Origin: Candidatus Nitronauta litoralis
GTDB taxonomy: Bacteria; Nitrospinota; Nitrospinia; Nitrospinales; Nitrospinaceae
Direction of reading: 5' to 3'
Assembly: GCA_015698285.1 (NCBI GenBank)
Contig: CP048685.1
Coordinates: 3,784,060 to 3,848,059, forward strand
DNA: 64,000 nucleotides
Shown in pieces: positions 19,753-28,956 of this stretch (the first letter of the stretch is position 1; every line of letters starts with the position of its first letter). The notes below the pieces were generated by a model that was not told the origin of the DNA, made no database searches, and worked only from the letters and a program-made list of their open reading frames with translations. The position numbers and the translations under genes are program-made.

Positions 19753-20082
19753 ATGAAATTAACCGTCACAGGTCGCCACCTTAAAATTACTGATGGAATT
19801 CAAGAGCATCTGGAAGCTCAGGTAGAGCGCCACATGAAACCCTGGCTGGAAGGTCCGGGAGATATTCATTTTGCATTGGCCGTTGAAAAACAGAGGCATT
19901 TTGCTGAGGTAACGGTTAAGAACAAAGGCTACAGCGTGCATGCAGAAAATGAAACGGGGGACTTGTATGCCGCAATTGATGGCGCCATCCTGAAAGCAGA
20001 AAAACAACTCAAGAAACATAAAGAACGGGCTGTGAGTCTAAAGTCAAAACAAAACAATAAATTGAACGAAAAAACCCTTTGA
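19753..20082 (+). CDS. hpf: Ribosome hibernation promoting factor, short form
   Basis: Binds the 30S decoding centre and silences ribosomes in slow growth. At 109 residues it is the short type, with only the N-terminal HPF/YfiA domain (MKLTVTGRHLKITDGI, and later YAAIDGAILKAEKQLKKHKER) and a short Lys-rich tail; the C-terminal dimerisation domain of the long form is absent. TGGAG lies nine bases before the ATG. It follows rpoN after a 159-base gap that contains an imperfect AACCC/GGGTT hairpin near 19650-19680. Confidence 0.93.
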   Translation: MKLTVTGRHLKITDGIQEHLEAQVERHMKPWLEGPGDIHFALAVEKQRHFAEVTVKNKGYSVHAENETGDLYAAIDGAILKAEKQLKKHKERAVSLKSKQNNKLNEKTL

Positions 20083-20119
20083 CCCACCTTGGTCTTCCTA
20101 CTAACCAGCCAGACGATAT

Positions 20120-20584
20120 ATGAAAATCAGCGAAATCCTTTCTGAAGACTTTATCATTGCCAATCTGGAACCCAAGACCAAGTCGGGTGTCCTTGAAACA
20201 CTGTGCCGATTTTTAAAAGAAAAGGGCATCATCAAGGATGACATTACCCTGCAAGAGGCATTGCTGGAAAGGGAAAAACTGGGCAGTACCGGGATTGGAG
20301 AAAATGTCGCTATCCCCCACGCAAAGTCCGATGATATCGACCGTATTTTTTGTGTTTTTGGTAAATCAGATAATGGGATTGAATACGAATCGCTGGATCA
20401 AAAACCGGTAAACTTTGTATGCCTGTTGTTGGCACCCAGTAACTCAACTGGCCAACACCTGAAAGCCCTCGCGCGCATAGCCCGTCTTCTTAAAAGCCAA
20501 AATTTGAGAGAGGATATTTTAAAAGCCAAGGACGCAGCAGGAATTTACTCACTCATTCTGAACGAAGATTCCAAGTTTATTTAA
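20120..20584 (+). CDS. ptsN: Nitrogen-PTS EIIA component
   Basis: A 154-residue EIIA domain of the fructose/mannitol type used in regulation, not in sugar transport. The phosphorylated histidine is His67 in VAIPHAKSD. There is no attached EIIB or EIIC domain. It is placed 37 bases after hpf and 26 bases before Enzyme I, so all are likely cotranscribed. In other Gram-negative bacteria EIIA-Ntr controls potassium transport, nitrogen and stress functions; which apply here is unknown. Confidence 0.94.
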   Translation: MKISEILSEDFIIANLEPKTKSGVLETLCRFLKEKGIIKDDITLQEALLEREKLGSTGIGENVAIPHAKSDDIDRIFCVFGKSDNGIEYESLDQKPVNFVCLLLAPSNSTGQHLKALARIARLLKSQNLREDILKAKDAAGIYSLILNEDSKFI

Positions 20585-20610
20585 CCCTCCCGCCCCCCAG
20601 ATCGCCAACC

Positions 20611-22386
20611 ATGAAAAAAATACCAGGCATCCAGGTTTCCAGCGGAGTTGCGATAGGAGAAGCTTATTTACTGGATCGCTCCAAGATCTGTGTGATCAAA
20701 AACAAGATACCCAAAAGTAAGGTCAAAACAGAGGTAGACCGTCTTCGTAAAGCGATTGAAAAATCCAAAACGCAAATGCAGGAAATAAAAAAAAGAGCCG
20801 GGTCAGTATCAGATAAATACGCGATCATTCTGGATACCTATACCCTGCTGCTTGAAGATGACATCCTCGTCAATGAAACAATTGAAAATATTGAAAAAGA
20901 GCACCTCAATGCCGAATGGGCACTGACCAGAACCCTCGATAAATTCACCAAACTTTTTAATAACATTAATGATGAATACCTGAAGGGTAAACAGGATGAT
21001 CTCGACCTCGTTGTTCATGGCGTTATTAAAAATCTGGTCGGGCATGAACAGGAAAACCTGTCAGATATCGACAGGCCCGTGATTCTTATCACTCATACTG
21101 TGAGCCCTTCCGATACAGTTTTGATGTCCCGACAATTTATCCTGGGTATGGGAACTGAAGTAGGAGGCAAAACCTCCCATGTTGGAATATTTGCATCTGC
21201 CCTTGGAATTCCTGCTGTGGTGGGAGTGTCAGATCTGTGCCAGCACGTCAATTCCGGTGACAAAATAATTATCGATGGTATCAACGGGGAAATCATCATT
21301 AACCCGGAGGAAGAACAGCTTAAGCTATACCGCCGCAAGCAGGAAAACTATCTGAGATACGAGAAGGCACTGCTGAAGGACGTCAATGAGCCTTCTCAAA
21401 CCCAGGACGGTCACCCCGTGCAACTCATGGGGAATATTGAGTCGGCTCACGAAGTAAAATCGGTAAAGCGCTTTGGGGGCCAGGGTATCGGTTTATTTCG
21501 CACAGAATACCTGTACTTGAGCAATATTGAGAAACTTCCCACGGAAAACGATCTTTACCAAAATTTTAAGGAAGTGGTTCTGGCAGTTCACCCTTCACCC
21601 GTTGTTGTCCGAACGCTTGATATCGGGGCAGATAAACCCCTGCCAGGGATGGACCAAAAATCAGAAGCCAACCCCGCACTGGGGCTTAGAGGAATCCGCC
21701 TTTCCCTTACCAATCCCGACCATCTGGCAAACCAGTTAAGAGCAATACTTCGCGCAAGCCTTTACGGTAAAATTAAAATCCTTTATCCTATGGTCTCCTC
21801 AGCGAAAGAAGTGATTGAAGCCAATCAGCTCCTAAGGAAAATAAAAAAAGAGTTGAGGGAGCAACAGATTCCGTTTGATGATGAAATCCAGGTGGGTGCA
21901 ATGATCGAAACACCCGCTGCCGCAATCAGCGCCGAACATATCCTGAAAGAGGTGGATTTCATCAGCATTGGAACCAATGACCTGATCCAATATTTATTGG
22001 CTGTGGACCGTGTCAATGAAAATGTTGCGCATCTGTATCAACCCTTTCACCCTGCGGTTCTGGCTACACTGAAGCAGGTTTTTACTGTAGCTGAATCCAT
22101 GAACAAACCCGTTGCCATTTGTGGCGAATTGGGGGGCGACCCTCTCGCCACATTTTTATTACTTGGACTAGGGAAGGTCCATGAACTTAGTATGGAGCCT
22201 CATTCCATTCCTAAAGTAAAAAAGATCCTTCGGAAAGTCCGTTTGGATGAGGCTACCCAGATTGCGGACACTGCATTAGCTATGGGATCTTCAGAAGAAA
22301 TTAATCAGTTCATATTGACTGAAATGCGCAAGCGTTTTCCATCTGATTTTGACCGTGATTCAGCTTTTGGGGAAAAAGAAGATTGA
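20611..22386 (+). CDS. ptsI: PTS Enzyme I (phosphoenolpyruvate-protein phosphotransferase)
   Basis: Transfers phosphate from phosphoenolpyruvate to HPr. The 591-residue protein has an N-terminal helical and swivelling domain with the active histidine His190 in GGKTSHVGIFA. The PEP-binding TIM barrel carries LDIGADKPL, GLRGIR, ETPAA and SIGTNDLIQY. There is no N-terminal GAF domain, so this is the sugar-type Enzyme I architecture, not PtsP. It follows ptsN directly. No HPr gene is seen in the window, so its phosphoryl acceptor must be encoded elsewhere. Confidence 0.95.
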   Translation: MKKIPGIQVSSGVAIGEAYLLDRSKICVIKNKIPKSKVKTEVDRLRKAIEKSKTQMQEIKKRAGSVSDKYAIILDTYTLLLEDDILVNETIENIEKEHLNAEWALTRTLDKFTKLFNNINDEYLKGKQDDLDLVVHGVIKNLVGHEQENLSDIDRPVILITHTVSPSDTVLMSRQFILGMGTEVGGKTSHVGIFASALGIPAVVGVSDLCQHVNSGDKIIIDGINGEIIINPEEEQLKLYRRKQENYLRYEKALLKDVNEPSQTQDGHPVQLMGNIESAHEVKSVKRFGGQGIGLFRTEYLYLSNIEKLPTENDLYQNFKEVVLAVHPSPVVVRTLDIGADKPLPGMDQKSEANPALGLRGIRLSLTNPDHLANQLRAILRASLYGKIKILYPMVSSAKEVIEANQLLRKIKKELREQQIPFDDEIQVGAMIETPAAAISAEHILKEVDFISIGTNDLIQYLLAVDRVNENVAHLYQPFHPAVLATLKQVFTVAESMNKPVAICGELGGDPLATFLLLGLGKVHELSMEPHSIPKVKKILRKVRLDEATQIADTALAMGSSEEINQFILTEMRKRFPSDFDRDSAFGEKED

Positions 22387-22429
22387 CTGCGCGAAGGCTA
22401 CGGGAAACCCAATAAACAATGGGACCTCT

Positions 22430-22515
22430 AATAATCGCATTTTTCCGGGAGCAGGCACTGGGTTTTCAAAGCCTGTGACCTTCCGGAAAGGGAATTATCG
22501 GTTTATTAGCGATCC
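22430..22515 (+). promoter_or_regulatory. Structured leader upstream of metK
   Basis: Three nested inverted repeats lie between ptsI and metK: ATCGC 22434-22438 with GCGAT 22509-22513; TTTCCGG 22442-22448 with CCGGAAA 22483-22489; CAGGC 22452-22456 with GCCTG 22471-22475. No T tract follows, so it is not a plain intrinsic terminator. A metK leader is a common place for SAM-sensing RNA, but the sequence does not match the SAM or SAH riboswitch cores I know. Its function is open. Confidence 0.4.
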
Positions 22516-22563
22516 TCAAAAATCTATCATGTACAATCATCCACAAAACAAAAGGACATCAGC

Positions 22564-23724
22564 ATGAGCTCAGGCAATTTTCTTTTCACATCAGAGTCCG
22601 TTTCAGAGGGACACCCCGACAAAATTTCAGACCAGGTATCCGATGCCATTCTCGATGGATTTCTGGCCCAGGATCCGTTATCCCGAGTAGCTTGCGAGAC
22701 CTTGATCACCACCGGGATGGTCATGGTGTCGGGTGAAATCACCTCCAAAGGGAGCTTTGAAGTTCCCAAGTTGATACGAAAGGTCATTAGCGACATTGGC
22801 TACACCAGCTCAGACATGGGTTTTGACAGTGAAACCTGCGCCGTCCTGGTCACTCTGGACGAACAGTCCCCTGACATTGCCCAAGGCGTTGATGATGACA
22901 AAAAAGAGCAGGGCGCAGGCGATCAGGGAATGATGTTCGGCTATGCCAGTAACGAGACCAAGGAACTGATGCCCATGCCAATTCTCTATGCACACAAACT
23001 TGTGCAGAAAATGGCAGAACTTAGAAAGAAAAAGAAACTGAAATACCTGCGGCCGGATAGTAAATCACAGGTTTCGGTCCGTTACGAAAACGGCAAACCG
23101 GTCTGCATTGAAACGGTGGTTATCTCAACCCAGCACGATCCGGATGTGTCCCAAAAGAAAATCAAAAAGGAGATCACCGAACAGGTGATCAACAAAGTGA
23201 TTCCAAAAGGATTTCAAGCCAAAAAAATGAAAGTCCACGTCAACCCAACCGGTCGTTTTGTCATTGGTGGCCCCCTGGGTGACTGCGGGCTGACTGGCCG
23301 GAAAATAATTGTCGACACATACGGTGGGTTTTCACGACACGGTGGAGGAGCATTCTCAGGAAAAGACTCATCCAAAGTTGATCGTTCAGCAGCTTATATG
23401 AGTCGTTATATTGCAAAAAATGTGGTGGCAGCCAAACTTGCGGATCGTTGCGAAGTTCAGTTGGCTTATGCTATTGGGGTTGCAGATCCGGTATCCGTTT
23501 TTGTCGAAACCTTTGGCACACACCATGTGGACCCGACAAAAATCGAAGGTGCCATTCGCTCTAACTTTGATTTGAAACCTGCTGGAATCATTAAAACCCT
23601 TGAGCTTAGAAAACCGCGCTTTCGGGAAACAGCAGCTTATGGTCATTTTGGACGCTCCGGAAAAGCTTTCACATGGGAGCAGACCAACAAAGCCGCAGCA
23701 TTAAAAAAATATTTTGGGGGTTAA
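22564..23724 (+). CDS. metK: S-adenosylmethionine synthetase
   Basis: Makes SAM from methionine and ATP in the cytoplasm. The 386-residue protein begins with the family opening ([17 protein letters not shown]; His17 and Asp19 are active-site residues), and has [12 protein letters not shown] near 117-128 and the phosphate-binding [19 protein letters not shown]. Length is typical. A possible structured leader precedes it. The gene converges on a response-regulator gene with only two bases between the stops. Confidence 0.98.
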   Translation: MSSGNFLFTSESVSEGHPDKISDQVSDAILDGFLAQDPLSRVACETLITTGMVMVSGEITSKGSFEVPKLIRKVISDIGYTSSDMGFDSETCAVLVTLDEQSPDIAQGVDDDKKEQGAGDQGMMFGYASNETKELMPMPILYAHKLVQKMAELRKKKKLKYLRPDSKSQVSVRYENGKPVCIETVVISTQHDPDVSQKKIKKEITEQVINKVIPKGFQAKKMKVHVNPTGRFVIGGPLGDCGLTGRKIIVDTYGGFSRHGGGAFSGKDSSKVDRSAAYMSRYIAKNVVAAKLADRCEVQLAYAIGVADPVSVFVETFGTHHVDPTKIEGAIRSNFDLKPAGIIKTLELRKPRFRETAAYGHFGRSGKAFTWEQTNKAAALKKYFGG

Positions 23725-23726
23725 TT

Positions 23727-24128
23727 TTATTCTTCGGCCGGAGCTCCTGAAGAGTCGTTCAGCAATTCCGTGATCTTACTCTTCAGGTGGCCTGGCTGGA
23801 ATGGCTTTACAACATAGTTGTCCACTCCCAGACGAAGCGCCTTTTGAATTTTTGAAACTTCCTTTTCAGCAGTAACCATCAGGAAAGGAATTTTTCTGAA
23901 TTTCGGCCTTTTTCGAAGCGCTTTTAAAAAATCCAGCCCGTTCAGGTTCGGCATATCCCAATCAGAAATAATCATATCGAATTGTGTCAACTTTAGCTCC
24001 AACAAGGCCGTCTCTCCATCGTCTACAGCCATCACCTTTTCATAGCCCAGCTTTTTCAAAATTCTTTTAATATAGAGCCGGGTAGTGACATTGTCTTCCA
24101 CTACTAGAATTTTCACTTCATTTGTCAT
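23727..24128 (-). CDS. Single-domain response regulator (CheY-like)
   Basis: A 133-residue receiver domain with no output domain. The acidic pair is Glu11-Asp12, the phosphorylated aspartate is Asp56 in MIISDWDMPN, and the switch lysine is in VVKPFQPG. I use the ATG at 24128 (MTNEVKILVVED) because the upstream extension to 24161 is not receiver-like. The partner kinase is not nearby. The sequence resembles CheY-family proteins that act by protein contact, but chemotaxis genes are absent from the window, so its pathway is unknown. Confidence 0.9.
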   Translation of the reverse strand: MTNEVKILVVEDNVTTRLYIKRILKKLGYEKVMAVDDGETALLELKLTQFDMIISDWDMPNLNGLDFLKALRKRPKFRKIPFLMVTAEKEVSKIQKALRLGVDNYVVKPFQPGHLKSKITELLNDSSGAPAEE

Positions 24129-24318
24129 AAAGATTCCAGATTTTTTCCCTGAACGAGTCAACTCAACCTGAACGGCATTATATAGGATTATCTATTTCAA
24201 AATCAGCCAAATAAAAAACCTGCGATATTTTAGAAAAATAAGGTACCCAAAGAATGGTTTGAGTGCCTCCCCAATACAGCCACAGATTGGATAAAGACTT
24301 TGATTTACTTTTTGAACC

Positions 24319-25065
24319 CTAAAGACTGTTTTTTTCAACAGCGATCAACAATCCGGAATCACAATACACCCTCTCGCTCTTCAAGAAGATAAACCCGGTT
24401 TCCTCTAATTCCTCTTTAAAATCCTCAAGCGAATATGCATGCCATATATTTCTATCAAGCTGGCGTTTGATATGTTCCAATCCCATTCGCCTGGTAAATG
24501 GATAAAAAATCCTGGCGAATAAAAAGGCGCCAATACCTTCCTCCTTTTTAACGTTTAACATACTATCCTGAATTATTGTTTTGGGATCGTATGACAACGC
24601 CGGATTGGCAGCCACCAGCATTCCGCCGGGTTCCAAAACAGCGTATATACCGCGCCAGGCGGCAAGCCGTTCTTTTCTATTGCTTAGAGTATAAACACTA
24701 AAATGTGCCAGAGCTTTTGAAACCGAACCGGCATCAAAAGGAAGCGGCTCGGTAATATTGGTTTTTATGAACTTTGCCTTTTTATTTCTGGCAAATTTCC
24801 CAGCTTTTCCTTTGGCCACCTTTAGCCCTTCAGAAAGAATATCAACCCCGTAGTACTCACACTCCCCACTAAACAAAAACGGAATTATAAATGGCAAAGC
24901 CCCCCCTGTCCCACAGCCCACATCCAATATTCGATCACCCGGAACAATTTTCAGATGCTCCACACTGGATCTAATCGATTGGATATATCCCCAGGGAGAC
25001 ATTAAATCATACAGACGGGTTTTGAATCCAAATCTCCAATAATCTTTGTATAGGGAACCCGACAT
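24319..25065 (-). CDS. Class I SAM-dependent methyltransferase
   Basis: A 248-residue protein with the SAM-binding motif I LDVGCGTGG at 47-55, the acidic motif II residue in YYGVDI, and LEPGGMLV as motif IV/post III. The N-terminus (KDYWRFGFKTRLYDLMSPW) and the C-terminal part with two basic helices look like a small-molecule or lipid methyltransferase. The substrate cannot be inferred. A GGAG lies about 11 bases before the ATG. The start is divergent from the orphan gene at 25154, with 88 bases between them. Confidence 0.82.
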   Translation of the reverse strand: MSGSLYKDYWRFGFKTRLYDLMSPWGYIQSIRSSVEHLKIVPGDRILDVGCGTGGALPFIIPFLFSGECEYYGVDILSEGLKVAKGKAGKFARNKKAKFIKTNITEPLPFDAGSVSKALAHFSVYTLSNRKERLAAWRGIYAVLEPGGMLVAANPALSYDPKTIIQDSMLNVKKEEGIGAFLFARIFYPFTRRMGLEHIKRQLDRNIWHAYSLEDFKEELEETGFIFLKSERVYCDSGLLIAVEKNSL

Positions 25066-25153
25066 GGATTTGGCAACTCCTATTGTTTGAATAAAAAAAA
25101 CTCAATATAATACACGGGTTAAAAAAATCTTTTGAACTGAAGGAGCTTTTCTC

Positions 25154-25591
25154 ATGGCCAAAAAGCCATTCATCAACAAATACGGGTTTGTTGAATACCC
25201 TTTTCTGCACGATGACAGAAAAGGAAAAAACTGGTGGTTTTTCAATCTATTGGAAGATTATTTGAAGCGGCGTGCGCGCCAGACTCATGGCAGCGATTAC
25301 ACAAAGCAGCAGATGCACGAAGACATGCTGACTTTCCTGCACGACACAAACCTGAAGTTCTTTGTCCTTCTTCCTTCAGGGATGGGCATGGAGTTCAAAC
25401 TGATCGGTAAATTCAAAACTCCAGAGCTGATTGACCTTGAAGACCCTGTCCCCTTTATTGGCGAGCAATACGGCGGCGGGAAATTCAAGGTCAATATTTA
25501 TCACGAAGGGACTTTCGCAGGGACGGAAAACTATAAAACCCATGGCGACCCTAAGTGGGTCGAAATTCCGGATGATGAGTTAACCGGTTGA
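25154..25591 (+). CDS. Orphan protein of unknown function
   Basis: I do not recognise this 145-residue protein. It is soluble, with no signal peptide, rich in aromatic residues and Lys at the start (MAKKPFINKYGFVEYPFL), and Gly-rich near 98-106 (EQYGGGKF). A good ribosome site (AAGGAG, about nine bases before the ATG) supports real translation. The gene stands alone between a divergent methyltransferase and a convergent Rieske protein gene. The C-terminus is acidic (WVEIPDDELTG). Confidence 0.75.
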   Translation: MAKKPFINKYGFVEYPFLHDDRKGKNWWFFNLLEDYLKRRARQTHGSDYTKQQMHEDMLTFLHDTNLKFFVLLPSGMGMEFKLIGKFKTPELIDLEDPVPFIGEQYGGGKFKVNIYHEGTFAGTENYKTHGDPKWVEIPDDELTG

Positions 25592-25628
25592 GCCTTCCAG
25601 TGAGGATCACCAGAAGGGCTGTGATTGT

Positions 25629-26081
25629 CTAAAGGGTTTCGTCGTGGTTAATCGGTTTCTGAATGGTCGGGATCGTTACTTTAAGTCCTGAAGGCACTTT
25701 TTTCTCTTCTTTGCCAACAGCCGCACCCTTAACCGCTTTACTATCCACATCCGGAACACCAAGCCTCACAATACCCTTGTGGACCCTTACCGGATGAACC
25801 TCAACCCTCAGCTCAGGGTTTTGAGGACAGTCCCCGGTATTCACATCAAAACGCCATTCGTGATTCGGGCAGATGAGTACACCCTCTTCAATCCTGCCTT
25901 CCCCAAGAGGCGCACCTTTGTGAGGACATTTATTGCACATCGCAAAGTATTTGCCTTTGTAATTGAAGACTGCGATCTCTTCACCTTCACGCTGGATAAT
26001 CGCAGATTTACCCGGCTGAAGCTCACCTTCTTCAAATATCTTCACATACTTCAACGGTATTTTTTTTGATTCAGAAGACAC
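25629..26081 (-). CDS. Rieske [2Fe-2S] ferredoxin-like protein
   Basis: A 150-residue protein with one Rieske domain. The cluster ligands are all present: Cys52-x-His54 and Cys71-x-x-His74, with the CPHKGAPLG and CPNHEWRFD boxes. There is no membrane anchor, so it is a soluble electron carrier or the small subunit of a redox enzyme, similar to NirD or dioxygenase ferredoxins. About 30 residues after the domain (PDVDSKAVKGAAVG onward) are low in complexity. The start is GTG at 26081. It lies 29 bases after trigger factor on the same strand. Confidence 0.85.
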   Translation of the reverse strand: MSSESKKIPLKYVKIFEEGELQPGKSAIIQREGEEIAVFNYKGKYFAMCNKCPHKGAPLGEGRIEEGVLICPNHEWRFDVNTGDCPQNPELRVEVHPVRVHKGIVRLGVPDVDSKAVKGAAVGKEEKKVPSGLKVTIPTIQKPINHDETL

Positions 26082-26110
26082 GATATTTTTTCACTCCAGT
26101 CTGGTGTTTC

Positions 26111-27484
26111 TTACGACTGCGCTATTTCTGCATCCGCTTTTTCTTTATCTGATTTAACGTATTCAAACTCACAATGGGAATAAATAAAATTCAATGTTTT
26201 TTGCCCGCGGACCCTTTGCGTTGTCTGGTTCATATTTTCAGCGTTGGCAAATAGTCGCTCCTTCACATCTTCTACTTTTTTTCCGGTCTCCTGTGCAAGT
26301 CGATTATACTCCTCATCCATATCTTCTTGGGAAACATGGATATTTTCCTGGTTTGCAATACCATCCAGAATCAAATAACCCTTTGCATTATGGGTAGCGC
26401 GGGGATTCCATTCTTTCTCTGCCTGACTTTCATCAAACCCGGAGTCCTCAAGCGACATACCGGATTGCATTATCTGGTATTTGGCACCCTCAATCATAAA
26501 CTTGATTTCCTGCTTGACCATCGATTCCGGCACGGTGATATCGTTATTCTCAACAAGTTGATCAAAAATATCCTGTTTTAACTTCATTTCTTCTGTCTGA
26601 TCCTTCATTCCCTGTATTTGTGCCCTCAGTTTAGCTTTGAAGGACTTAACAGAATCTTCACCCTGCCCCTGAACCAATTCGTCGGTCAATTCCGGCAGCA
26701 CCTGCTTCTTGATTTCCTTTATTTTCACCTTAAAGTCTGCCATATCCTGATTCTGGTCCTGATCCTTACCTGGAATGGGCATGCTCACGCGACGCACCTT
26801 GTTATTCCAGTTTTCTGGTAACTTCACTCTTACATCAAACTCTTCATTACAAGTATGCCCAATCAATTGATCCTCAAACCCCGGAATCATTTTCTTGTCA
26901 CCAATCTTGACCGGATAATCGCGTGCACTTCCATTGTCGAGAGGATCCCCTTCAAAGAAACCTTCAAAATCCATGACCACGAAGTCGCCTGCTTCTGCTT
27001 TATGACTTTCATCCATGATTTCAAAAGTACCAAACTGCTCCAGGTGCTTATCAATCGAGGCTTGCAGCTCTGCCTCGGTCACAGAATGCTCGTACTTTTT
27101 TATCTTGATTCCCTTGTAATCCTTGAACTTGGTATCCGGTTTGATATCGACCAGAACTGAAAATGAAAAAGGTTCGTCCTTTTTCACTCCCTTGATATCA
27201 TCGTGATCGATTTCAGGAGGTCCAGCGGGCACAATACCGGAGTCTGCAAGCGCTTTTTCATAGTATTCCTGCATCAGGTCCTGCCACAACTGAGTCATCG
27301 CCTCCAGCGGAACCTGCTTCTCCAGGATTTTCATCGGAATCTTTCCGGGACGGAACCCAGGCATCTTCACCTGCTGGTTCATTTTCTGGTAGGATTTTTT
27401 GACCTTATCAGAGACCACATCTTCCGGCACTTTGATTAAAAGCTTTCTCCGTACCTGATCAATTTCTTCGACTTTGAGTTCCAT
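26111..27484 (-). CDS. tig: Trigger factor (ribosome-associated chaperone)
   Basis: Binds the ribosome exit tunnel and shields nascent chains. Domains in order: ribosome-binding domain with GFRPGK at 43-48; FKBP-type peptidyl-prolyl isomerase domain around 165-245; and the long helical chaperone domain to residue 457. The PPIase part holds the VVMDFEGFFEGDPL stretch. A GAGAGG site precedes the ATG. In many genomes tig is followed by clpP-clpX; here it is followed by a Rieske protein gene and preceded by ispG. Confidence 0.96.
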   Translation of the reverse strand: MELKVEEIDQVRRKLLIKVPEDVVSDKVKKSYQKMNQQVKMPGFRPGKIPMKILEKQVPLEAMTQLWQDLMQEYYEKALADSGIVPAGPPEIDHDDIKGVKKDEPFSFSVLVDIKPDTKFKDYKGIKIKKYEHSVTEAELQASIDKHLEQFGTFEIMDESHKAEAGDFVVMDFEGFFEGDPLDNGSARDYPVKIGDKKMIPGFEDQLIGHTCNEEFDVRVKLPENWNNKVRRVSMPIPGKDQDQNQDMADFKVKIKEIKKQVLPELTDELVQGQGEDSVKSFKAKLRAQIQGMKDQTEEMKLKQDIFDQLVENNDITVPESMVKQEIKFMIEGAKYQIMQSGMSLEDSGFDESQAEKEWNPRATHNAKGYLILDGIANQENIHVSQEDMDEEYNRLAQETGKKVEDVKERLFANAENMNQTTQRVRGQKTLNFIYSHCEFEYVKSDKEKADAEIAQS

Positions 27485-27507
27485 AAAAACCTCTCAACAA
27501 TCCCTTC

Positions 27508-28674
27508 TCAAGAAACTCGGCTTGGAACATTTCCAAACCGGTCTTCAATGATCTTGTCCAGTTCATTCCTCAGTTTATTCAGGATTTCATCGTAGGGAAA
27601 AGCGCCCAGCGACTCCTCCCCCTTCTTCAAGTTAACGTAGGATGGGCCACACCAGAGCCCCAGGTCGGCGTCATCCGTTTCGCCCGGGCCATTTACCCTG
27701 CAACCCATGACGGCTATGGTGATTTTATATTGCTCTGCATATTCCGTAATTTTCCTTACATCCTGTGCCAGCTCCACAAATTTTCCGTTTTCTACACGAG
27801 AACAACTGGGACAGGCTATGATGTTAAGCCCTTCAAGGAAGTTTTTTGGAACCGAGCGAAAACGCCCCTCTTCAATATCCTTTAAAATCTGCCGACCGAC
27901 TTCGATTTCTTCGCCCTTGTCATCATCAGGCAACGTCAGAGAAACTCGTATGGTGTCACCGATTCCAGAAGAAACCAATTGCTCGAAGGCAATCCGCGTT
28001 TTGATGATTCCCTCTGGAGGCAACCCGGCCTCTGTAACCCCGAGGTGAAGCGGTACATCGGGACGCCTTTCAGAAAAACGCTTATTGGCTTCAATCACTT
28101 TTTCAGAATCAGAGTCCTTGAGGCTAACGCAGTAATTCACAAAACCCATTTCATCCAGCATGGCACAATGGTCTACTGCACTTTCCACCATGGACTGCAC
28201 CGAATCATCGGGGAAACGGCTTTTGTAGTCCGGATCAACTGAACCGCAGTTGACGCCAATCCGGATGGCGCAATTATTCTTTTTGGCAGCATCAACAATA
28301 AACTGCACTTTTTCGCGTATCGGTTTTTCCTTTTGAAGATGCCAAAGGTGCCCGGGGTTATAACGGATTTTATCAACAAGAGGAGCCACTTCGGGAGCGA
28401 GGAGATAGTTTTCCTGAAGATCTACCGACAGGACAGCATCCGTGCTTTCTCTTAATTTTTTGAGAGCCTCCACATCTTCCTTGCTGTCTACGGCAATTCG
28501 AATCACATCGGCACCGGCTTTTTCCAGAATTTCGATCTGCCGGCCTGTGGCTTCCAGGTCCTGTGTTCGGGTAGCGGTCATCGATTGGACGGCGATCGGT
28601 GAATCACCTCCAATGGTCAGGCTTCCAATTTTTACTTGACGGGTACTGCGTTTCTTTTTATTGGATTCAGTCAT
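27508..28674 (-). CDS. ispG: 4-hydroxy-3-methylbut-2-enyl diphosphate synthase (IspG/GcpE)
   Basis: A [4Fe-4S] enzyme of the methylerythritol phosphate pathway that makes HMBPP from MEcPP. The three cluster cysteines are Cys288 and Cys291 in ACPSCSR and Cys325 in GCRVNGPGE, with Glu332 as the fourth ligand. The N-terminal TIM barrel holds [11 protein letters not shown] and RIGVNCGS. At 388 residues it is the usual bacterial form, without the inserted domain found in plants and some bacteria. It lies 23 bases before tig on the same strand. Confidence 0.97.
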   Translation of the reverse strand: MTESNKKKRSTRQVKIGSLTIGGDSPIAVQSMTATRTQDLEATGRQIEILEKAGADVIRIAVDSKEDVEALKKLRESTDAVLSVDLQENYLLAPEVAPLVDKIRYNPGHLWHLQKEKPIREKVQFIVDAAKKNNCAIRIGVNCGSVDPDYKSRFPDDSVQSMVESAVDHCAMLDEMGFVNYCVSLKDSDSEKVIEANKRFSERRPDVPLHLGVTEAGLPPEGIIKTRIAFEQLVSSGIGDTIRVSLTLPDDDKGEEIEVGRQILKDIEEGRFRSVPKNFLEGLNIIACPSCSRVENGKFVELAQDVRKITEYAEQYKITIAVMGCRVNGPGETDDADLGLWCGPSYVNLKKGEESLGAFPYDEILNKLRNELDKIIEDRFGNVPSRVS

Positions 28675-28956
28675 AGGGATCCATTGATATCCTGGCTTTA
28701 CGAACAGGAATTTTATCAGGAGTTTATTAAATGTTCTGGGGGCGAAATAACCGATCAGGAAATACTGGACTTTTCAGGTCCCCTTCAAAGGGCAATCATA
28801 TCAAAAAATGACTCAAAACCCTACAAAACCTACAGGGATCAAATGACTTGCTCTGTGGGTTCCAAATTACGTGAATCCCGGTTTTGAGGTAAGATAGATT
28901 ATTGCGATTCAAGGTTTTCTCAATTAAAGCAGAAGATTTGAAAGGACTTTTACCAA

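Noticed and set aside
22430-22515. Assignment of the metK leader to a known SAM or SAH riboswitch
   Set aside because: Stems are present, but the conserved core bases of the SAM-I, SAM-II, SAM/SAH and SAH classes that I can recall are not seen in order.
28636-28887. Plus-strand open reading frame of 83 codons overlapping the start of ispG
   Set aside because: Its ATG lies inside the ispG coding region on the other strand, no ribosome site is present, and the rest lies in the yejA upstream region. The composition is protein-like, so it is doubtful more than excluded.
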